A program made the position numbers and the translations under genes. A model generated the notes under the pieces. It saw nothing but the letters and a program-made list of their open reading frames with translations, was not told the origin of the DNA and made no database searches. Shown one piece after another: positions 56,795 through 64,000 of a stretch of DNA of 64,000 nt (the first letter of the stretch is position 1; each line of letters begins with the position of its first letter). The stretch comes from Sycobia sp. Sy_11 (lineage: Eukaryota; Arthropoda; Insecta; Hymenoptera; Epichrysomallidae): contig JACCIC010000279.1 in assembly GCA_018907035.1 (NCBI GenBank), forward strand, positions 186,001 through 250,000. Reading direction: 5' to 3'.

Positions 56795-57928
56795 GTATAA
56801 ACAAACAGTTCAATAATGGATGCAACAATATTTAAAGTATATTAAAGTCATGAAAGTTAGTATGATTTGAAATTTATGCTTTAATATCATATTAATATAA
56901 ATCATATTGTTGATGCAGAAAATATGAAAAACCATGTATTTATAATTTACAGCGTGATAAAAACGATGTACTGAAGAAATGATTATTGATATCATTACTA
57001 ATATTTTATAGACTCTATGTATCGCTATATAAAAAAGTGTTTAAAATATAATATATAAGATTGTTTCATGGTTTATATTCGAATATACACACGAAATTCA
57101 ATAAGAAAAATAAATAAGTTCACAGATACTTGCTCTAATTGTTGTTAAATTAATAATTTTATTTTCTAAATTACCAAAAATTATAGTTGCACAATTATAA
57201 AAATATTCTTATTTAACTTTCACTTTTCTTCATTTATTTTTTTTTTTTTTTGGGAATCTGGCTTAAGCATTTCATATCAGATTCACGAATTTAACATTTT
57301 TAGGTCTTATGTTAAAGAGTTTTTTGTGTACAAATTAGGAATAAAAATATTTATAATCTAAAATATAATTTTTATGGAAAAAATATTTTTATAAATCAGA
57401 CAAATGTAAGAAAATGCTTATAAATGTTAATGAATAAAGATTAATCCACCGCAGTTAATACAATTAAATTTACAGTGAACAAAGCGATAATAAACCTGAG
57501 ATTAACAATTTATATTACAAATGTAAATTCTTTAATTTAATTGTATCATTATTTTTATTCTCTTAGCAGCAAAACCAATGATTCAAAATTAAGAAAAAAT
57601 ATAAATAGCTTGATCTTCTATATCTTCGATATCTAAAGAATATAAAGTAGTATATTATCTCTAAAAAAACACTTTTAGCAAAAGTAAAACAGATAGGCGA
57701 CTTTGATCTGTTCTTAGCATAGTAAAAACTTTTTTTTTTACATTTTATATAAAAAAACATACAAAATATAAATAAAAAAACAAATAAAAATACAAATTTA
57801 TATAAAATAACTTTTCGAAACTTTGAAATATATTAAAAGAAAAAATATTCTATAAATAAATTAAAAATCACTTCACTGAGATATAGCTAGATGTCGTACT
57901 TATTGTGATAAAGGGAAACATAATAATA
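56795..57928. other. AT-rich stretch upstream of the visible cubilin exons
   Basis: Includes a poly-T run near 57237-57252 and an isolated TGTTCTTAGCATAG at about 57706 resembling the terminus of the next element. No CUB exon found. Confidence 0.5.
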
Positions 57929-57930
57929 TA

Positions 57931-59006
57931 TGTTCTTAGCATATTAAGAAACTTATAACTTATACATCTTATAAATATGTTATAAAAACATTATATAGCA
58001 TATAAAGTTTATATAAAATACAAGTTTATATATAAAACTTTATATAAAATATGTAAAGCAAAACTGCGAACATAATAATATATGTAACATAATAATATAC
58101 ATACAAACATAATAATTATATTGCAAATTTTTTTATAGTAAAACAGAAAAAATTTTTCATATACCAAAATAATATTTATATAACGTATTCCGAAATAGAT
58201 TAACAAAAAATAAATTAGATTACACAATAACGCCATTATTGTTGGACCATTACAAATGGCTAAGTACATTTTATATGCATCCCTTTTAATAACAGTGTAT
58301 GTATAGTTTATACAAAATATATCTAAAACTCTATAAAGAATAATAAATAATTTTAATGAAAATACAGCTTAATAAAGTAATGAAATCATTTATAAATAGC
58401 TGAGACTATTTTCACATCATTTTGTTCATGCGGCAATTTCATACATGCTTTTTTTAATAATAATGAATTATCAGAATTTTCAATAACAATTTTAATATTT
58501 ATTATTTATATGCTTATGATACTTTTATTAGCATTTTTAAAACATCACAAGATATACCATTTGTCCCTAATGTATAAAGTGATATGAAAATGAACTCGAC
58601 TATTTGTAAATGATTTCATTACATTATTCAGCTGCATTTCCGTTAAAACTATTTATTTTTTATTATTTTTTGGACTTTTCGATAAATTTTATATAAAAGA
58701 AATACATGCTGTTATTAATAAGGATAGCTATAAAATGCACTTAGCTATTTGTTTTAAGTTATTATTGTGTTATATAATTTAATTTTTGCAAATTTATTGC
58801 AAAATATTATAGAAAAATCTTCTGTATAAATATTGTTTTGGTATATGAAATTTTTTTTTTGTTTCGTGATGAAAAGATTTACGATATTATTACATTGCAG
58901 TTTTGCCTTGTATATATTACTAAATTTAGAAAAATATTTTAAATAAAATTTTTATAAAATATATATAAGATTTATAAATTGTAAATTTCTTAATATGCTA
59001 AGAACA
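57931..59006. mobile_element. 1.08-kb palindromic (foldback/MITE-like) element
   Basis: The ends TGTTCTTAGCATATTAAGAAA (split: TGTTCTTAGC then ATATTAAGAAA) and its inverse at 59006, both next to TA. Internal blocks also mirror: TAATGAAATCATTTATAAATAG at 58378 against 58600-58625, and GGCTAAGTACATTTTATA near 58257 against 58730-58750. The centre is about 58,465. No transposase; the inverse symmetry spans nearly the whole element. Confidence 0.75.
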
Positions 59007-59009
59007 TAC

Positions 59010-59690
59010 TACGCCAGGCGTGGACTTCCTGGGCTTTCCGCTCGTCAGTTGCAGAATTCTGCGTTCTGTAGGTGCATTTATCGCCTGAGTCGGTTGATTT
59101 TTTCGCACGCGCGTTCCAGTTTGCGCGAAGTTTCACCATCGTACCTCGTAACGAATCGCTTGCTCGAACCGCCTTCGCATCTCTGTGCTATCTCGTAAAT
59201 TTTGTCGGCATTCTCGGAGGCTAAACTGTTCTCAACGTTGGTTAACTGCATCTGGATTTGCACCTAGAGGCGCGTCTACCAGAACCGCATGACGGTATCC
59301 AGATGAATTTGATCGCCCGCAAGTTTCACCATTTCGGACAATTTTTCTCTGGATTTATAGTCGTGGATAGTCGTTTCACGAAACACGTTCTCCATGCATT
59401 TTGCAACCAATAAAGAATACCTTGCTGTAATCTCACGTTTGAGCCCGATATATTGCTCTTCTTGAGAGAGAGAGAGAGTCTATAAACAGTGAAGGAGGAC
59501 GTCTCTGTTCTCGGGCTCTATGTGTGTCACAAGCGAATCTACTTTTTCTGCGCCGTCTGTCATGCGAAATATTTGTAACATACTTTTGAAGGACTGAAAC
59601 CATCCTTCGCAATCGGTGGTTTCTAAACGGAGGAACTGAAAATCGCGCGGCCGTATGCTTGATTGCCTGATGTCTGCGATCACGAAAACT
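59010..59690 (-). pseudogene. LTR-retrotransposon gag-like fragment
   Basis: Minus-strand frames give RPRDFQFLRLETTDCEGWFQ and SFKSMLQIFRMTDGAEKVDS, then after stops a SLASENADKIYEIAQRCEGG-like piece. The layout (a W followed by helices and repeated charged residues) fits gag of LTR retroelements. Family not assigned; several frame breaks. Confidence 0.45.
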
Positions 59691-59759
59691 TATTACATTA
59701 CTACAATAAATTATATTAAAAATTAAAAATAAAAATAAAATAATAAGTAATTTAATTGT

Positions 59760-60145
59760 ACTTATGTCAACTGCCCATATACAAATTAATAAATATTTTT
59801 TTATTGGTCTTACAGTCCAATCAATTCAATCTAAAAATAAAAATAAAAATAAAAATCAAAATAAAATAAAAATTAAAAATAAAAATTAAATTAAAAATTA
59901 AATTAAATTATAATGACAGTCAGCCTGTCCTTGTTTACATTCATCCCCGTAAACTGAAAATAAAATATTAGCTAAAAAAATTCTTTGTTAGTAAAGTGCA
60001 GTCTGACTGTCCCCAACATCCTTATCTAATTGAAGACCTGTCCAACCTTTCGAGCTCGCTACGGCTCCTCGTCAGGGACTAAACTAAACCTTATATTCTA
60101 ACCTATATATACCTTATCCCCACTACCAAATTAAGTAAATTAAAT
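59760..60145 (-). repeat. Penelope-like element 3' tail
   Basis: The tail of the PLE coding fragment 60146-61310, with outer end TTATTGGTCTTACAGTCCAA on the plus strand, the TCAGTTTACGGGG-type block and a hammerhead-like core. Same family as the tails at 24600, 46660 and 48845. Confidence 0.8.
60040..60085 (-). ncRNA. Hammerhead ribozyme-like motif in a PLE tail
   Basis: On the minus strand CTGACGA (60069-60075; position 7 of the core tolerates any base), a GAGC/GCTC stem II, GAAA (60048-60051) and a following GTC. The core is preserved; stem I pairing uncertain. Confidence 0.6.
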
Positions 60146-61310
60146 CTAAATTTCCCTTCTACACAAATTGTTCAAAACCAATAAATTTAATAAGGAATGA
60201 TAAACACTGTCCAATTTACTAGACTCTAACATTAAATTTATATTATTTCGATTCCTGGAAATGTGAATACTTTCAAGACTCTCCTTTTTATACTTATTAT
60301 TGATACCATGTTCCAAAATATCCACATTCACAAAATCAAAAAGATTTAAAAACTTTAAACAATGCTCTTTTAAATCGGAAGTAGTATGGGAGCTAGGTAA
60401 ACTATATTTATGTTCATAAATTCTCTTTTTTAAATATCTACCTATTTGTCCAATATAGTATTTATCACAATCTATGTAATTAATCTTGTAAACAACTCCT
60501 GATTTTAAGCATAAATCATCCCTATCTTTGCAATTATTAAACAATCTACTCAAATTATTACTATTTTTAAAGAAGATTTGAATGTTATATTTCCGAAAAT
60601 TTGTTTTAATTCTTTCAGATAATCCTCGAACATATGGTAAGACAATAATTTTGCCTCTGTTAACATCAACTCTTACATTTTGTCTATTTTCGGTATTATA
60701 AATGTCAAACAATCTCTCAGCAATTAATCTATTAATAAATGGAAATGGATAACCATTATTAATGAAAGTTTCTCTTATTATCTGTAAATTATTTTGTCTT
60801 AAATCTTTATATGAAAATTTTATTGCTCTGTCAATGACACCCTTTAATGCTCCAATTTTGTTTCCGAATTGGTGGTGTGAATTAAAATCTAAAAACCTAC
60901 CTGACCAAGTAGGCTTTCTGTACCAATGAAGTTTCACCTTATTATTACTACATCTAATGACATTAATGTCGCGAAAACTTAACTGACTCTTAACTTCAAC
61001 CTCCCTTGTAAATTTAATTCTGTCATGTACAGAATTAAAAACATCCACCATGTCATCCACAAATACTTCTGAAACAATTGTAAAGATACCATTGACATAT
61101 TTCTTAAATATCATTGGTTCAAAAAGCAATTGTGACAAAGCTATACTTTCTAATTTTTCTATAACTAAATTCGCTATAACCGGTGACAAAGGTGACCCCA
61201 TTGGACATCCGTATTTTTGTTCATAAAATTTATTATCAAACGAAAAAATTGTATTATTAAAAACTAAATTAATTGCTTTAATTGCTTTATTAAAGATTAT
61301 TGTTCAAAAT
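60146..61310 (-). pseudogene. Penelope-like element C-terminal half: RT end and GIY-YIG endonuclease
   Basis: An open frame of 351 codons from an internal Met, with in-frame sequence above it to about 61,290 (FDNKFYEQKYGCP), so the real start is missing. GCPMGSPLSPVIANLVIEKLE is the RT motif before the catalytic box; the box itself reads YVNG instead of YVDD (residues 35-38), removing both Asp. The GIY-YIG endonuclease has VVYKI (236-240), YYIG (248-251), Arg 255/260 and Glu 310. The endonuclease looks intact but the RT must be dead. Confidence 0.9.
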
Positions 61311-61318
61311 GGATAAAA

Positions 61319-62433
61319 ATGAATTTAAAAGTTGTAATTCTTAAAGAAAAACTTACATTCCTTATTAGATGCAAGAAATCAAATATATTTCCGGTACAGA
61401 TTAATAATAGATTTCATGATGAATATTTTTTGCAGGTTTACAGTAATAGTGATTGTTATTATCTAAAGAAGAATATTTTCTTTTTCAAAAATAAATTACT
61501 TAATTTAGAAATTAGAGATTTACATATTCAGATTCATTCCGTAAATAGATATTTATTAAAGATTGAATATTATATATATCAAAATATAGAAAGAAATGAA
61601 TTACATGAATTTTTTCTTGGTCAAAACAAACATTTTATTAAGACAAAATATATTAATAGACAAACATTAAAAAGGAAATTTGAATGTTTAAGAAATAAAA
61701 AACAATTTCAAAGCTATCAGATTAACAATGCAAACAATAAAAATTGGTTTAGGAATCTAACTGACAAGGAGATACCAAATGAAGTAATAAACATCATGTC
61801 TAAAGGTGCCAAACATTGAATATTATATTATAAAAATAATCTCCCGATCAAAGAAATCATCGCGGAGGTTGAAAGTAATCTTTTTGGTTTAATGATGAAG
61901 TGAAAAAGGAATGTAGGGCATCTTTGGTTAATGTCATCAGTAATTTTCAAAGAGAAAATAAATTTGATAAGTTTTTAAATAGTAATTTTATACATGATTT
62001 AATTACTGCGAAGAATTTTTTGAGAAATAACCCTAGTATAATCTTCCAAAAGGCCGACAAAAGTAATGTAATTGTAGCTTCCAATAAAATTGATTACATA
62101 AATTGTATAAATAATATATTAAATGATGATAGTACTTATTTGAAAATTGGTAATCCACATATCATTAAGCTACAAAATAATTTGAAAGAGTTATTAAATA
62201 ATTGGAAAAGAAATGAATATATAAATGATACTACATATAAATATTTAAAATGTGAAAATGGAACTGTAACAAAATGTTATAGGCTTCCCAAGATTCATAA
62301 AGAAAATCTGACATTTAGAATAATATCTTTTATAGGTTTCCCAACTTATAATATTGCTAGATTTTTATCTAATATGTTGGTTAAGCTAGTTGGAACAACT
62401 AATTCTTACATTAAGATTGCCTCAAAAAGCTGA
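61319..62433 (+). pseudogene. Penelope-like element N-terminal half, opposite orientation
   Basis: Two frames, 61319-61819 and 61900-62433, separated by a stop and a short break. The second has NPSIIFQKADKSNVIVASNK, then CYRLPKIHKENLTFRIISFI and PTYNIARFLSNML, the early RT motifs of PLEs (including the KADK and LPKIHK boxes). It ends before the first catalytic Asp motif. It faces the C-terminal half across about 10 bases, so the two halves are inverted relative to each other. Confidence 0.85.
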
Positions 62434-62499
62434 TGATCTACTACTAAATAATGTGCCGTTGTTTTCGTGGTATTAACGGTGTCTGCATTTCCGATTAGA

Positions 62500-63960
62500 A
62501 CCTAGCCAAAAACAGACGATAGTGTTACCGGACCAGTATGTGGAGTTTGAGCTCGACATATTTCTGACAAAGCACCGCGCCTTAAACAGACGAGTTTAGG
62601 ATGCAATCCACCGTATTTGGTTCTCCAAAGTGTGGGTCAGCTAAGTGCAGCCCATGGATGTGGTCCCAATGTTCAGAAACGATTTTGTCTTTTGGAAGCA
62701 AATTGGAGACACGCTTCACTACTAAGGCTATAAAATTGAGAGAAACGTCTTGATTTTTTAGAGATTTTAAAGTAACCTGTAATTTGACACGAGTTAGTGT
62801 ATTAGTCATGCCATTCTAACTGGATACGGCAGTGCTTACAAGTTTAAAGTTTAAAGATAGTATTTTAGCCATATTTTTAGATGTAAAAGATTTTTCAGTG
62901 TATGAATCTAATAAGACTCGAGCAGTATTACAGGCAACTTCTGAGGATTCAAGAGCAACTACTGCAGTAGTTAACAATGGTTGTGAAATCTTTCTATTTG
63001 AAGCCGTGAAGTAAATCGAAGTTAAGGGACCAACAAGCGTTCCTTGAATATTGACAGCTTTGGTTGGTGTTGGTCACCACAAACAACGTAATTACCTTTT
63101 GAAGGACAGTTTTCAATTCTATCTTTAGACATTAGATAATAATTGAAAAAGAGCTTGTATTGTACTGTATGTTCTTTGCTCTTTGTTGGTACAAGATCTG
63201 TGAACTGGTTACAGTAGTTCACAAAATGCGGTCGTTGACAAAAAACAACAACATATAGCATTATTTTTTTTTATAATTTAAAGTGATGATGCGTGTCTAT
63301 ATACTTTTATTAAATGAACTATATGTTTTTCAGCTCTGGTCTTATTTTTAAGGCAAATTTTCTCACGGTAACTATGTTTAGATCTAAGAAACTCACCCAA
63401 ATCTTCGACGATATCTAGACTTTGAATCCTAGCCTCTAAGAAACTTTTCAAGGCTATAAACTTTGTGAGTTCATTGTCACAGTCTCTCTTAACTAGACTT
63501 TTTAACTAATTGTAAAAATATCATGCCCCAATGTTCAACTAACAGTTTTAAGGAATTGAACGCATTTTTACTCTCCAAGGCAGTATACGAGAGTTTACAT
63601 AGATGCTTACTAGTTTCCTTAAAAGATGTTGGAAAGCATACAAGTGTATTAAAATGAGTAGAGAATCTTATTAGAGGATTATTGTAACGCTTACATAAGA
63701 CCCCCCAACCCGAGAGAAGGTTCTTATTCATCAAATCAAAACTCTTCAATTTTGAGGCTGATTCGCCTTTCAATATATTGATTAAGTACTCAAATTTAAT
63801 AATAATAGGCATCATAAAATCGTGTAACACAAGGGACTGCAATTTACTTTTAAAACTTTGCCAATCACGCTGAGTGATCACCAGTATTCTCCCGTTTTCT
63901 CTAAATTTTCGGAGAGGTGCGTCACGCATCACTGTCGCCTCGACATTAACTAACGAAACT
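62500..63960 (-). pseudogene. BEL/Pao-type gag-protease fragment
   Basis: Minus-strand pieces in the right order: 63932-63489 (WQSFKSKLQSLVLHDFMMP, KFEYLINILKGESASKLKSF; DUF1759-like gag), 63261-63022 (RPHFVNYCNQFTDLVPTKSK then CPSKGNYVVCGDQHQ, a damaged zinc-knuckle array) and 62809-62582 (GLHLADPHFGEPNTVDCILN, DUF1758-like aspartic protease end). Frame breaks separate them. No LTR or RT is visible; the right end may run past the window. Confidence 0.7.
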
Positions 63961-64000
63961 GTGAGTAAATAGGAGAAAGAGAAGAAGGGAAAAGATACAA

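Noticed and set aside
57009..58990. Host exons encoding membrane-like hydrophobic peptides (e.g. 58009-58269)
   Set aside because: Hydrophobicity comes from AT-rich codons; the region is a palindromic element.

Overview
This is a piece of an insect nuclear genome, most likely a hymenopteran and plausibly an ant. The order-level call is inference: it rests on intron-rich animal gene structure, very AT-rich introns with many (TA)n tracts, and the mix of mariner, Penelope-like, R1-type and Ty3/gypsy elements. There are no bacterial-style operons, rRNA genes, convincing tRNA genes or CRISPR arrays.

The only host gene I can support is on the minus strand. It is a chain of 13 exons from about 55,980 down to position 1 encoding about 1,400 residues of consecutive CUB domains: eleven complete and a twelfth cut by the window edge. 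Every junction is GT-AG and every reading phase matches across the splice. The best identification is cubilin, the large endocytic receptor of epithelia and nephrocytes. The gene is open at both ends: the N-terminal part (signal peptide, EGF repeats) should lie to the right of the window and the remaining CUB domains to the left.

Everything else is transposon-derived and sits in introns or in the 5' flank. Intron 1988-7770 holds a tRNA-derived SINE, Penelope-like (PLE) termini and LTR-like islands. Intron 8359-13490 holds a dimeric hairpin repeat, a mariner and a GC-rich island with a 96-bp minisatellite. Intron 13862-22414 holds several mariner-superfamily remnants, a long palindrome and an almost intact mariner. 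The largest intron, 22955-50121 (27.2 kb), holds a PLE fragment, a solo-LTR-like island, a mariner, an R1-type fragment, a decayed Ty3/gypsy pol hosting another mariner, a young complete Ty3/gypsy element (34338-43734, LTRs about 99% identical), a non-LTR RT fragment, paired PLE termini, a second SINE, and a tandem array whose units fold into hairpins with compensating base changes. Intron 50698-53323 holds a mariner. To the right of the last visible exon (55981-64000) lie a deleted mariner, a 1.08-kb palindromic element, gag fragments, a PLE whose two halves point in opposite directions, and a BEL/Pao gag-protease fragment.

The most notable observations are: the covarying hairpin array at 47.7-48.0 kb; hammerhead-ribozyme cores in the PLE tails; the canonical -1 frameshift heptamer in the young Ty3/gypsy element; two long palindromic elements; an in-frame chimera of two mariner lineages; and loss of the first disulfide in two successive cubilin CUB domains.
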